Positions 44,174 to 52,825 of a stretch of DNA of 64,000 bases are shown one piece after another. Source of the stretch: CAJOLV01 sp045631885 (GTDB lineage: Bacteria; Bacillota_I; Bacilli_A; RFN20; CAG-826); assembly GCA_045631885.1 (NCBI GenBank), contig JAZQVN010000015.1, positions 1 to 64,000 on the forward strand, given 5' to 3'. Positions within the stretch are counted from its first letter, which is position 1. The number at the start of each line of letters is the position of its first letter. Made by a program: the position numbers and the translations under genes. The notes beneath the pieces are model-generated. The model had not been told where the DNA came from, made no database searches, and saw nothing but the letters and a program-made list of their open reading frames with translations.

Positions 44174-45691
44174 TTAGTTATTCTTAATCAAATCTTCGAT
44201 ATATCTATGCGCCATTGGGAAAGTATTCTTTCCGTATAATTTATCTAATTGGCCAGATAATTCTTTTAATTCATCTTTGAAGAAGGCGATGTTTAAAGAT
44301 TCAAATTTCTTTAAAATCTTGTTTGTAAAGATGAAGTCGAAACCATCACTTTCTTTACCACCACAGGCGACAAAGACAGGGATGAATGATTCTAATTGTT
44401 TTAAAATACGGTTACCAAAGGCTAACTTGAATTTCTTAATGACGAAGTTATCTAATTGTGAGAATTTGTCTAACATATTGTCACTAATTGGGAATTGGTT
44501 AATCGCTTCATCATATAAGCTCTTAAGTTGAGCGTATGGAACTTGTAAAGCTTCTTGTCTTTCACTTTCAAATGGACGACCTTTATCGTCAAAGAATAAT
44601 GAAATAGCACGGTCATAGACCTTATCAGAGATGGTGAATGTACTATCATCGTTATTGGCTGTGCCGAAGAAGATGACGTTTTGAGGAATTAATAATTTAC
44701 CATCTTTTAATTGTTGAGGGTCACCGTTTTGCATCGCCGGAATTAAGTCGATTAACCAGTCGGCGACATCTCTCATTTCCATGACGGATAAGAATTCCGC
44801 GAAATAGTATTCGATACGGGCTAAGTTCATTTCATCGAGGACGATGACATCTAATTCTTTACGATATGTGGTTGTGTATAACGCTCTTAAGAATTCAGAT
44901 TCATTGAATTTCTTAGTAAATTCATTGTAGTAACCTAATAATTCAGATCTATCTTTCCATGATGGTTGAACTGGAATAATTGCTGAGTCAAAAGCGAAGA
45001 ATTTACCTAAAGCATACGCCATAGAGGTTTTACCTGTACCGGAGATACCTTCTAAGATAATTAACTTAGAGGTAGCCATACCGGCGAATAATTGTCTAAT
45101 GGTTTCAATCTTGTAATACAAGTTATATTGGCTTGCAGCAAAGTTTCTAAAGGCATTACATAGTTCTTCTAAAGAGAGGTTTTCTTTATAAGGAATTGAT
45201 AAGTCAACACCTCTATATTGGTTGTCCACTTTGACGAGTTTTGGGAATCTTGAAGAGATTTCTTCGATAACTTCTTTATCTTCTTTCTTCATCTCATCTG
45301 GGGAGATACCCATATAAGCTGTTTTTAAATTTAAAATCTTGTCTTTTTCCGCGATGGCTTGGAATAATTCGTAATTTAATCTTTCAACTTGTTCTCTTAA
45401 TTCATCTTTGTCTAATTCTTTTCTGACAAATCTGATGTATTTTCTGATGAACAAGACTAATAAAAAGATAATTCCACCTATCGCACCGACAAGTAATAGA
45501 GCAAATAAAACAAAGAAGAACCAACCGAGGAAACCAAATTGGCCAGAGTTTTCAGAAAGGAAAGAATTGTATGCTTCAAAATTACCTGGAACATCCGCCC
45601 AAGGTTGAGCCCAAGCTTTATTTAAAAATGTGCCGATATCAGCAAAAATTCTTGTGACTAATTCTCGTAAATATTCGAAATATGCATTCAT
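44174..45691 (-). CDS. Membrane-anchored McrB/MoxR-like AAA+ ATPase
   Basis: A 505-aa protein. A strong transmembrane segment (about residues 55-83) is followed by a coiled coil and an AAA+ domain. Walker A is GISGTGKT (215-222), PSWKDRSELLGYYN is the McrB-like loop after it, Walker B is VIVLDEMNLA (about 283-292) and FFGTANNDD is the sensor segment. McrB proteins use GTP or ATP to drive a partner of the McrC type, and the next gene is McrC/DUF2357-like. The membrane anchor and the position inside a surface-protein export operon argue against a simple restriction role. AAAGGAAG precedes the ATG. Confidence 0.85.
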   Translation of the reverse strand: MNAYFEYLRELVTRIFADIGTFLNKAWAQPWADVPGNFEAYNSFLSENSGQFGFLGWFFFVLFALLLVGAIGGIIFLLVLFIRKYIRFVRKELDKDELREQVERLNYELFQAIAEKDKILNLKTAYMGISPDEMKKEDKEVIEEISSRFPKLVKVDNQYRGVDLSIPYKENLSLEELCNAFRNFAASQYNLYYKIETIRQLFAGMATSKLIILEGISGTGKTSMAYALGKFFAFDSAIIPVQPSWKDRSELLGYYNEFTKKFNESEFLRALYTTTYRKELDVIVLDEMNLARIEYYFAEFLSVMEMRDVADWLIDLIPAMQNGDPQQLKDGKLLIPQNVIFFGTANNDDSTFTISDKVYDRAISLFFDDKGRPFESERQEALQVPYAQLKSLYDEAINQFPISDNMLDKFSQLDNFVIKKFKLAFGNRILKQLESFIPVFVACGGKESDGFDFIFTNKILKKFESLNIAFFKDELKELSGQLDKLYGKNTFPMAHRYIEDLIKNN

Positions 45692-45711
45692 AATTTTGTT
45701 TCTTCCTTTCT

Positions 45712-46833
45712 TTATTGACCAGTGTGCTCAGCAATCTTGAAGTTGAGTCTCATATCGAAGCTTCCACCCATGTGGGAGTTGATACAATCCATATCCCAAC
45801 CTTCCATATAAATCGCTAAGACGAATTCTTTCATTTCTCCACCTTTGACTTGAAGGCTGAACTTATCTTCAACCTCTGCTCTTGCTAATGAATCTTCTTT
45901 TTTAATCTCTAAGCCGTTTTCTAAAGATTCATCAAGTAAGAATGGGTGGACACCCGCTTTGGTTTTCGCGGCGAATGAAGTATATTCTTTTGGAGCCTCG
46001 CTATCAGTATCACTGGCTTCGCCATATACCGCGAGGTTTCTATCATTTACTTCACCATATATTACTTCGTAATACTCATCATCAGTATCATTTCGATATG
46101 AATCATAATATGTCGTTGAAAACAAATCTTCTCTTCCTCCAAGGAGTGTTTCTTTATCCTTGTAAGGATCAATTACTGTGAATTGATATGTTTCTTCATC
46201 CGGATCTAATATTGCAATACGCATACAATTGGTTAAGTTGTTTAATTGTTTAATTACATCTTCAACGATTTCTTCGTGAGTGTATTCCGGATGTTCAACT
46301 GCGTATTTTTCTTTGATACCTTCAGTATCCGCGAGCATCCTCGCTCTTTGTTCATTTAATCTTCTAATTGGAGAGATGAATAAGTTTTCTTCGGATGCAT
46401 CGAGAGTAACTTTTGTATCGGCATTACAATATAAATATAAATGCTGGGTGTAATAACCCCAGTTTGACACACGCTCCCTAGGCGCGCGCGTTAAAGAATC
46501 AACTAGTGCGGAATCGTATTCATAGAATACTGGGTCACTAGCTTTCTCGTCTATCCATTTTGATTTAAACATCGTACTTATCGGTTTAAATAAATCTGTT
46601 CCCGGTAGTTGCGATTCTGGATCGTCGAAGTTGAATTTAAGTGTTTCCGTTAATGCACTATACTCATTTGTGGTCGCAATTCTTAATTCACGAGACCCAG
46701 AAACATTAATAACTAATGTATCAATGTATAAATTCTCAGAGGAATTATACCAAGCAAAAGACAAAGATAAGCTCAACGCCGCTAAGCCAATTGAGCCTAC
46801 TAAACTTGTAGTAATGAGTCTTTTAAAGTTCAT
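45712..46833 (-). CDS. SipW-dependent TasA/camelysin-like exported protein
   Basis: A 373-aa exported protein. The N-terminus has a short basic start and a hydrophobic helix ending in LSLSFAWYNSSE, matching the G-x-x-A-W/Y-F-type cleavage region of SipW substrates such as TasA and CalY. The mature part is beta-strand rich and acidic, with a final KEFVLAIYMEGWDMDCIN that recurs in the neighbouring paralogues (I-W/Y-L-E-G-W). It is the fourth of four such genes in the operon. It may be a minor fibre subunit or an adaptor. AGGAATT is a weak ribosome site. Confidence 0.78.
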   Translation of the reverse strand: MNFKRLITTSLVGSIGLAALSLSLSFAWYNSSENLYIDTLVINVSGSRELRIATTNEYSALTETLKFNFDDPESQLPGTDLFKPISTMFKSKWIDEKASDPVFYEYDSALVDSLTRAPRERVSNWGYYTQHLYLYCNADTKVTLDASEENLFISPIRRLNEQRARMLADTEGIKEKYAVEHPEYTHEEIVEDVIKQLNNLTNCMRIAILDPDEETYQFTVIDPYKDKETLLGGREDLFSTTYYDSYRNDTDDEYYEVIYGEVNDRNLAVYGEASDTDSEAPKEYTSFAAKTKAGVHPFLLDESLENGLEIKKEDSLARAEVEDKFSLQVKGGEMKEFVLAIYMEGWDMDCINSHMGGSFDMRLNFKIAEHTGQ

Positions 46834-46838
46834 AATTC

Positions 46839-48020
46839 CTAACTGACTAAGTTAATCTGGAATTGTAGTCCTAAGTTAAAACCGTGCGATAATTCTTCGT
46901 CGATAACAGTATGATCCCAACCTTCGAGCCAAATCACGGCATCGAGTTCCGCTAAAGCGTTAGTGTCTTCCGCGGTAACACACACAGGTGTACCACCACT
47001 TAATCTACCATTAACGTCATTTGGAGCGATTGTTTTCAATGTTTTATATTGAGCTGTGCCTAAAGTAAGGCCAGTATAGTCTTCATAACATGTATTGCCT
47101 CTACCATGCTTTGCATAAAATGTAGAGTGTTCGGTTGATTTGGCGATAACGCCATCAAAAACAACACCATTGATGTTTTCTAAACCACTATCACTAGATG
47201 GGTTTTGTGTAAAAGTATTAGTTCCAGAACCAGTGTAATCACCATAAATGATTTCTTGATGTTCATCATCAAAATCATAAAGTTCATCTCTGTTTAAATC
47301 TAAACAGCCAGCAACTGTGGTAACACCATCGATATTACCGGTATCGCTTGGATTTAAAATGAATTTATTTGCTGTGCTAGAACTTGAGAAATAAACTCTA
47401 ATTCCCTTATAAACTTGAGAATCAACATTAGTAGAGCTAGCGGCAACATCAACATCACTTAACCATAAGTTTTGTCCACCGACATATTCCTTAGTTGAGC
47501 CAGATGTTGGCTTGATGATTCTAAATACAAATGGAATTGAAACATATTTAAATGTTTCAGCATCATTTTCATTAACTCTACTTCCCGCAACTAATGTGTT
47601 ATAAAGATTGAAATTATTAGCACCAGTCACATAAGTGCGACTTGTAACAGGACACAATTCAGTTGTCGCATAAGTACCTTCTTGAGCAAGATATGTAGAA
47701 ATCGCATTGGCTGGTAATCCACCGCCTGGCTCAGCAAAATAATATCTGATTGTCTTGCCATCTTCGACTTTGGTTAAGTTATTGTCGATTGTTAATCCAA
47801 CACCGGTTAGTGCTGCCATTTGATCACTATCGAAGTCGGTAGTTTTCAAACCGATTTGTAATTGAGCACTTGTGGTAACGGATGTACCTTGGTAAGACAC
47901 AGAGACTCTTGTTGAATAAGCCCACCAAGCCATAGAACCGCTAATTGAACCCACAAAAGCTGCGAGTGTAACTAAGCCAATTCCGACTGGTAATAAACGC
48001 CATTTCATATTGGTCTTCAT
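46839..48020 (-). CDS. SipW-dependent TasA/camelysin-like exported protein
   Basis: A 393-aa exported protein; the start at 48020 is set by AAAGGA. The signal helix ends in GSISGSMAWWAYSTRV, the SipW-type region. The mature chain is rich in Ser, Thr, Gly and Asn, as expected of a beta-sandwich surface protein. The family-ending motif VIWLEGWDHTVID is followed by a G-x-x-L-G-L-Q-F-Q-I strand that is also present in the next paralogue. It lies 5 bp before the downstream paralogue gene. Probably an extracellular fibre or pilus-like subunit. Confidence 0.8.
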   Translation of the reverse strand: MKTNMKWRLLPVGIGLVTLAAFVGSISGSMAWWAYSTRVSVSYQGTSVTTSAQLQIGLKTTDFDSDQMAALTGVGLTIDNNLTKVEDGKTIRYYFAEPGGGLPANAISTYLAQEGTYATTELCPVTSRTYVTGANNFNLYNTLVAGSRVNENDAETFKYVSIPFVFRIIKPTSGSTKEYVGGQNLWLSDVDVAASSTNVDSQVYKGIRVYFSSSSTANKFILNPSDTGNIDGVTTVAGCLDLNRDELYDFDDEHQEIIYGDYTGSGTNTFTQNPSSDSGLENINGVVFDGVIAKSTEHSTFYAKHGRGNTCYEDYTGLTLGTAQYKTLKTIAPNDVNGRLSGGTPVCVTAEDTNALAELDAVIWLEGWDHTVIDEELSHGFNLGLQFQINLVS

Positions 48021-48060
48021 GCGTGTTTCCTTTCTTTTTATTTTTTTAATAGATTTTTTT

Positions 48061-48100
48061 GCCAAGGGCAAAGTCGCGCTTACGCGATATTGCCCTTAGC
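48061..48100 (-). other. Large intercistronic hairpin between matrix-protein genes
   Basis: An almost perfect stem, GCTAAGGGCAA...TTGCCCTTGGC outside and TCGCG/CGCGA inside with a TAAG loop, lies in the 113-bp gap between two paralogues. Flanking AATAGAT/ATCTATT could extend it. No T run follows on the coding strand, so it is probably an mRNA-stability or processing element that sets different amounts of the two products. Confidence 0.6.
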
Positions 48101-48133
48101 ATTGTCGTATCTATTTTTTGTGTTTACTAAAGA

Positions 48134-49267
48134 TTAATGATTTTCGTGAGCTTCAGCTGAGAATCTGATGCCAACGTTGAATTGAGCACCAATTGTGCTA
48201 TCTGTAGTGTTGGAAGAATTCCATAAAGCACTACCACCGAGTTGTTGCCAACCTTCGAGATAAATAACTAAGTCGACTTTTAAAGTATTGGAAGCAGTAG
48301 CTGTACCAATTGCAGTACCGGTAATGTCATATGGATCACTGTCATCAGCAACACCGAGAACATCACTTGTAACTGGTGTAATAGCGGTTGATTCTGCGAC
48401 TGGAATTTCATATTCTTCCCAAGAAGAACCATTGTATTGATAGAACTTGTCACCTGTGACGTAAGCGATATCATCAGCAGCGGCTTCTAAAGCATTTCTG
48501 GCTTCTTCGTTAGCGACTTCAACGAATGATTCGCTTGTACCATAAAGAATTTGTTTGCCAGATTGCCAACTGAATGTATTTGTTTTGTCCATTTGGCTGT
48601 CATTATTTAAGTCTAAAGCACCAGCAACTTCAACATCATCACCTGTTTTGGAGAATGTTGCGTATTGTGTTAATGCGTTTGCATCTGTTCCTGCGCTAAC
48701 GCCTAAACGTAAAGCGTTGGAAACATCAGCTCTAGCTGGGTTTGTGGTTTCTGCTTCTAAAGCAACTGCGGAAACATAAATGTCCTTTTCTAACATAGTG
48801 ACATTTGCTCCACCATCGACGTCTTTAACACGGAGTTCTAATGGAATGACAACATAATCTTCAGTGGCTGTTGCTGCACCCCATGTAGATTGAGCACCGT
48901 ATTGATAAATTGGGTTTCTGTAAAATGTGGATGCGACTTCGCCTTCAGCTAATTCACCAGAAGTAACTGGATGTAAATCAGTTGCGTTGTTACGTTCTGC
49001 ACCACCGCTAGCGATTTCTGTTGTTAAATAAGATGCGATTACGCTAGCTGGTAAATCACTTCTCCAACCAAATGTGGCTTCATCACTACTTCTAACTCTA
49101 ATTTCTAAAGCTTCTGTACAGTGTGCGGCTGTACCAGTGAATTCAGCTGTTGCACGTGTGGAATATTGATACCACGCGACAGATCCTGAGATTGATCCTG
49201 CTAAAGCAGCACCCATCGCAAGAGCTAATGTCGAAACTATAATTTTCTTTTTATTACTTGTTTTCAT
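48134..49267 (-). CDS. SipW-dependent TasA/camelysin-like exported protein
   Basis: A 377-aa exported protein with signal helix ending in GSISGSVAWYQYSTRATAEF, closely like the paralogue downstream (shared GSISGSxAW and YSTR). The mature chain is Ala/Thr/Asn/Glu-rich and ends with VIYLEGWQQLGGSA and a G-I-R-F strand. Its start overlaps the upstream gene's end by 14 bp, with AGGAG 13 nt before the ATG. Its codon choice and length suggest a well-expressed gene. A subunit role in a surface fibre is inferred. Confidence 0.8.
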   Translation of the reverse strand: MKTSNKKKIIVSTLALAMGAALAGSISGSVAWYQYSTRATAEFTGTAAHCTEALEIRVRSSDEATFGWRSDLPASVIASYLTTEIASGGAERNNATDLHPVTSGELAEGEVASTFYRNPIYQYGAQSTWGAATATEDYVVIPLELRVKDVDGGANVTMLEKDIYVSAVALEAETTNPARADVSNALRLGVSAGTDANALTQYATFSKTGDDVEVAGALDLNNDSQMDKTNTFSWQSGKQILYGTSESFVEVANEEARNALEAAADDIAYVTGDKFYQYNGSSWEEYEIPVAESTAITPVTSDVLGVADDSDPYDITGTAIGTATASNTLKVDLVIYLEGWQQLGGSALWNSSNTTDSTIGAQFNVGIRFSAEAHENH

Positions 49268-50072
49268 AAGCGTTAATTGTAACTCCTAATTTTAGATTTG
49301 CACCTTCAGGTGCTTCACCTTGTGCTTGAGGATCATTACCCTCGAGCCAAGCGACTATTGTGTATCTTTTAGATTCACCTGGTAAGAAAGTTGGATCTGG
49401 AATTGTCGCAACTACTTCTGGACTTTCGAATGGTTCCGCAAACGCTGGGAATGGATTTGTCGCAGAATCGAACCCATAAGACAGGTATTCTTTATACGTT
49501 GTGTCTCCATAACCGGTTTGATTTGGGGTTTCACTCTTTTTCGCGTACACAGTGTACTTGTGTTCGTCTATAGTTGGATCATTCTGATAAACCATAACTC
49601 TGAGAATTTGATCTAGGTATCTGATACCGTATCTGTCAGAGATAGCTGGTTCATTCTTCGTGATGTTGACTTTTACTTCGTAATTAGCTGGTATTGAACC
49701 ATCATTTTTAATGAAGAATGTGTACTTGAAGTATTTCATTACTTCATTACCGAAGCTGTCTTTTTCAACTCCGTAATCCACACCATGTTTATCATTATCG
49801 ATGTTCTCGCTTGATGGAAGCCTTTCGTAGGTTTCTAAATCAAATGGCGGTAAGGTATCGATTTTGATGTAGGATGTTGGATCTTCGAATTGAGAAGTCT
49901 TATAAAGTGATAATTTAACGGATCCGGTATTTAACGCGACTGTAAATGTGCCTGTGTACTTACCAAGAAATGCTACCAGGACAAACATTCCAATACCTGC
50001 AGATGCAACTGCTGTAAGGATTCCTGCTAGTTTTTTTCTTTTCCGTTTTTTTACATACTCCAATTCGACCAT
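49254..50072 (-). CDS. SipW/TasA-like exported protein, divergent
   Basis: A 272-aa exported protein. A very basic N-terminus (KKRKRKK) leads into a helix (LAGILTAVASAGIGMFVLVAFLG) followed by YTGTFTVALNTGSVKLSLY, reminiscent of the G-T-x-x-x-x-x-x-x-G-x-x-x-L after TasA cleavage sites. Near the end YTIVAWLEGNDPQA is the counterpart of the LEGW motif of the paralogues. It is the first gene of the roughly 15-kb operon. The ATG has a poor ribosome site. It could be an anchor or an assembly starter like TapA. Confidence 0.72.
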   Translation of the reverse strand: MVELEYVKKRKRKKLAGILTAVASAGIGMFVLVAFLGKYTGTFTVALNTGSVKLSLYKTSQFEDPTSYIKIDTLPPFDLETYERLPSSENIDNDKHGVDYGVEKDSFGNEVMKYFKYTFFIKNDGSIPANYEVKVNITKNEPAISDRYGIRYLDQILRVMVYQNDPTIDEHKYTVYAKKSETPNQTGYGDTTYKEYLSYGFDSATNPFPAFAEPFESPEVVATIPDPTFLPGESKRYTIVAWLEGNDPQAQGEAPEGANLKLGVTINAYENK

Positions 50073-50131
50073 AGATGAATTTTTTGCCCTAAAAGATCAA
50101 AGGGCGATAATTTGTCCCATGGAACTGATAC

Positions 50132-50193
50132 AAAAAGCCAGTGCCTATCATCCAATACATTGGCGGGATTGTTCAGTCCCTAAGGCAACTGGC
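50132..50193 (-). promoter_or_regulatory. Three-way-junction-like leader of the matrix operon
   Basis: In the 338-bp gap before the operon, the minus strand forms a closing stem GCCAGTTGCCT/AGGCACTGGC around two small hairpins (GGGA/TCCC and CCAAT/ATTGG), followed by five T residues. A TATAAT box lies about 10 nt upstream of the stem (TTATTATAATAAG). The layout suggests an aptamer or attenuator in the 5' leader. I cannot match it to a known riboswitch class. The rest of the gap shows the 50361-50380 terminator and nothing else clear. Confidence 0.45.
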
Positions 50194-50360
50194 TATCTTA
50201 TTATAATAAGACCCTTTAGTTTTGCGACCTCATATTGCTATGAGTGTGCTTTTTTCTCGCATACATCCTAACACAACTAGTCAAATCGTGTCAACCCCTT
50301 CTTTTTTTATTATAAAAAAACATAAATTAGTCATTTCAAAATATTTAGAACGAATCAATA

Positions 50361-50380
50361 AAAAACCACTTTTTGTGGTA
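50361..50380 (-). terminator. Intrinsic terminator after the small membrane protein gene
   Basis: A short stem ACCAC/GTGGT with a 5-nt A loop is followed on the minus strand by TTTTTTATT. Confidence 0.7.
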
Positions 50381-50410
50381 AAAGGTAAAAAAATAACAAC
50401 CAATCGGTCG

Positions 50411-50779
50411 CTATTCTTTTTTATCTCCAGGATTTGATCCGTTTTGTAGATCTCTTAATAATTCTTGTCTTAAGGCTTCTTTTTGTTCATCTGATAAGTC
50501 ATTGACTTTAACAGGACCTTTTTGAGCGGTCTTCTTAACGTAGATAACTAATCCAATAATATTAGCCGCGAGTAATACGAATAATGGAAGAACGAAACCT
50601 AAACCATAAACCATTGGGTTTTTCATTAAGAAACCAATGAAACCTTCAGCGTTTTCAATATCCGCTGCGCTCTTACCTGCCGTATTCGCGAGCATGATAA
50701 TACTTAATACGAATAAAAACACTGTGATAGCGACATCAAGTGCGATAAGGGTAATAAATAGTGGTTTTTTATTTTTCAT
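50411..50779 (-). CDS. Small two-helix membrane protein of unknown function
   Basis: A 122-aa protein with two transmembrane helices (residues about 7-30 and 56-80) and a charged C-terminal tail. The tail (NDLSDEQKEALRQELLRDLQN) resembles the C-terminal tail of the SipW-type peptidase (GLSEADKERLKREMLEEMM), so the two may share a binding partner. It lies between the matrix operon and the solo TasA-like gene and is transcribed by itself. I do not know the family. No good ribosome site is seen. Confidence 0.7.
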   Translation of the reverse strand: MKNKKPLFITLIALDVAITVFLFVLSIIMLANTAGKSAADIENAEGFIGFLMKNPMVYGLGFVLPLFVLLAANIIGLVIYVKKTAQKGPVKVNDLSDEQKEALRQELLRDLQNGSNPGDKKE

Positions 50780-50950
50780 AGGTTCGTTTTTTTCGCTTGT
50801 AGTATATATTATATCATCAAATCAACTTTGAAAATGATTTTTTTAAAGACTTTGTCTTAATTTTCTAGCGATATGACTCTTATATAATAAAGGCTTAAAA
50901 AAATAAATCAAATAAAAATATTTTTCGTAGGGCAAAAAGTTAACAAAGTG

Positions 50951-50979
50951 TAAAAAAACACCCCGGTTTCCCGAGGTGT
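50951..50979 (-). terminator. Intrinsic terminator of the solo TasA-like gene
   Basis: A 9-bp stem ACACCTCGG/CCGGGGTGT with a GAAA tetraloop is followed on the minus strand by seven T residues. It makes the 51001 gene monocistronic. Confidence 0.9.
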
Positions 50980-51000
50980 ATTTGTTTGTTTATTGTTTAA

Positions 51001-51978
51001 TTATGCAGTAACAGCAGCACCTGTTCTTGCGTAGAATTTCATAGATCCTTCAATTTCGTAAATATCATTTGTTGAAAGAACGTTTTCATCAGAACCTTCT
51101 AACCAAGCAACAATTGTAACTGTTAATGTAACTTGATCACTTGCGTTTTTGTTCTTATAAAGAACAGTGCCTAAGTAATCAGCACGATCATCAGCTGTTG
51201 AAGTGGCTAAGCCATCAACGGCTAAACCACTAGTGAGTGTTGAGTTGTTTGTAGCATAATCGTTAGCGATTAAAACGGAATCTGAATAAGTTGAATATGT
51301 AGATGCTCCACCAGCATATCCTTCACATTTTGCTTCTGTTTCCATTGGAGCCCAAACTTTTTTGGCGGTTGGAGAAGCGGCAGGAGCAAGCATAGCGAAT
51401 CTCATACCTTTAGAAACGCTTGCGGTTCCAGAGTTGTCTGTAAGTTTATCGCCATCAGCCATTGTGGAATTAACTTCATCAAAGAAGATATGGACATCGT
51501 GGTCGTCACCACCGAATGTGTATGTAATTTGAACATCCCATGTAACTGCATAATAATATGCGTTTGTAGCAGTTGAACTAACTTTATAGTTAGCAGAAGT
51601 GCGAGATCCGTCTGTGCCTACTGCAACGAAAGATGTTTTATTAACGCCAGAAGCAGCTTCACTAACTGCAGCGTTGTCTGTGTATAAAACATCATTAACA
51701 TGATCATATGAAGCATCTGTTAAGATAGCTTTATCTGAACTGCCAGCATTCCAGAATTGAATCATATCATTTGTGTTGGTCTTTGTGCCGGCCTTTGTAC
51801 CAATGCCAGCGACACAAACTGCAGATAAGTTACCATCAACAGAGCCAACTGTGAATTTATCAACAAATGTATTGTATGTTCTATTCGCGGTGAACCATGC
51901 AACGGTACCGGAGACTGAAGCAGCGGTTGATAAGAGCAATAAGCCAAGAGCAGGAACTATAATTTTTGATTTTTTCAT
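51001..51978 (-). CDS. TasA/camelysin-like exported protein, likely major fibre subunit
   Basis: A 325-aa exported protein and the closest of the five to classic TasA/CalY. The signal helix ends SVSGTVAWFTANRTYNTFVDKF with a following G-S-V-D-G-N-L, matching the G-T-x-A-Y-F-x-D...N-T-F...G-T-L-D-L pattern. The mature chain is Ala/Ser/Thr/Asp-rich with few charged Lys/Arg, and it ends with VTIVAWLEGSDENV. AAGGAG lies about 14 nt before the ATG. It is monocistronic with a strong terminator and a long structured leader, which fits an abundant, separately controlled subunit processed by the SipW-type peptidase at 40.3 kb. Confidence 0.82.
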   Translation of the reverse strand: MKKSKIIVPALGLLLLSTAASVSGTVAWFTANRTYNTFVDKFTVGSVDGNLSAVCVAGIGTKAGTKTNTNDMIQFWNAGSSDKAILTDASYDHVNDVLYTDNAAVSEAASGVNKTSFVAVGTDGSRTSANYKVSSTATNAYYYAVTWDVQITYTFGGDDHDVHIFFDEVNSTMADGDKLTDNSGTASVSKGMRFAMLAPAASPTAKKVWAPMETEAKCEGYAGGASTYSTYSDSVLIANDYATNNSTLTSGLAVDGLATSTADDRADYLGTVLYKNKNASDQVTLTVTIVAWLEGSDENVLSTNDIYEIEGSMKFYARTGAAVTA

Positions 51979-52010
51979 AATTTTTTAAAGTTCTCCTTAG
52001 TATAAACGAC

Positions 52011-52055
52011 AAAAATCATCCAATTAAATTCTCTTTATTTAACTGAATGGATGAT
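52011..52055 (-). promoter_or_regulatory. Terminator-like hairpin in the leader of the solo TasA-like gene
   Basis: A long imperfect stem (8 bp ATCATCCA/TGGATGAT plus inner TTAAAT/ATTTAA) with a T run on the coding strand lies 33 nt before the ATG. It is preceded by a folded-looking stretch (52056-52110, with AGGA/TCCT and GCA/TGC pairings). A terminator between promoter and gene suggests attenuation or riboswitch control. Confidence 0.5.
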
Positions 52056-52227
52056 AGATACTTTTGCATCGCATGTCGCCAATAAGGATGGGACTTCCTG
52101 ATCGCTTTCGCTTTGCATAATTATTTTAATCTTATTTTTATTTTTTAAGCAAGAAAAATCTTAATGTTCTTTAGAACAAAAAATAATTTGAAAGCACGCA
52201 ACAGTGATCTTTTGTTGTTACTTAAAC

Positions 52228-52394
52228 AAAAAATATCCCTTTACGGAATATCTTTTTTTGCCAAGCAGGCCAGCCTGTTTACGGAAGCGACTAATCGTCC
52301 CAGGTCATGAGTTAGCTTCCCCCTGCATCGCTGATAATTCCACCCTATGGCTAGAGTGCGCCGTGGTCGCCAGCTGATTTTCCACCTTTGGCAA
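52228..52394 (-). ncRNA. Candidate structured RNA, about 165 nt
   Basis: The promoter TTGAAA (52423-52428) and TAAAAT (52399-52404), 18 nt apart, predicts a start near 52392. The 5' end (TTGCCAA) can pair with TTGGCAA at 52258-52264 to close the RNA. Inside are GGAAG/CTTCC with CTAA/TTAG, GTGG/CCAC and CAGG/CCTG helices. An intrinsic terminator (52228-52251) follows. Pairing of the ends recalls 6S RNA, but I cannot confirm that. It is transcribed toward the TasA-like gene, so it might also be its distal leader. Confidence 0.5.
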
Positions 52395-52417
52395 TTCTAT
52401 TTTAAGTAGAACCATGT

Positions 52418-52825
52418 TTACTTTTCAACGATTTTCTTTAATAGATATATACTTGTTATCACTTCTTTTTCATCACCACAACTTCTCGTGACAATCTTAA
52501 TATATTTCATTTTATCATTCTTTTTTGTTCTTCTTCCAATATAGTTTCTAAAAACCTTTTTCTTTTTATCATTTTGAAGAGAATTCTTGTCTTTTAATAT
52601 TTTAGGTATCTCGTTTATATCTGAAATACGCAGCCTGTGTTTCTTATTTGCAATATGTTCAAATATACTTTCCTTTCTTTTATTTTCTTCGAAATAAATG
52701 AGTTTTCCATCAAAAGCTAATAAAGGAATTGGTAAATTTTTAAGGGCGCTAACAATGTTTTCATCAATTACCTCTCGTAACCACAACAAGATAATCGCGA
52801 AGTCTAACGATATCTTCTCTTTCAA
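52418..52825 (-). CDS. BECR-fold (barnase-EndoU-colicin-RelE)-like nuclease-type protein, start uncertain
   Basis: Up to 135 aa. The central part (FEHIANKKHRLRISDINEIP, then ILKDKNSLQNDKKKK) and the end (IKIVTRSCGDEKEVITSIY) match the pattern of phage/polymorphic-toxin RNase domains of the BECR type. The first 20 codons overlap the upstream gene in another frame, so true translation may start at a TTG there or be coupled to the TGATG junction. An ATG at that junction leads only to a 15-codon frame. It could be a toxin fragment left from a larger protein. The family call is tentative. Confidence 0.5.
   Translation of the reverse strand: MKEKISLDFAIILLWLREVIDENIVSALKNLPIPLLAFDGKLIYFEENKRKESIFEHIANKKHRLRISDINEIPKILKDKNSLQNDKKKKVFRNYIGRRTKKNDKMKYIKIVTRSCGDEKEVITSIYLLKKIVEK

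Noticed and set aside
44174..45691. Calling the McrB-like/DUF2357 pair a restriction system
   Set aside because: The ATPase has a membrane anchor, the partner lacks an evident nuclease motif in the visible sequence, and both sit inside a surface-protein export operon.
51979..52420. Canonical c-di-GMP-I or c-di-GMP-II riboswitch
   Set aside because: The conserved GEMM core and the class II core were searched for by eye on both strands and are not there. It is kept only as an unidentified structured leader.
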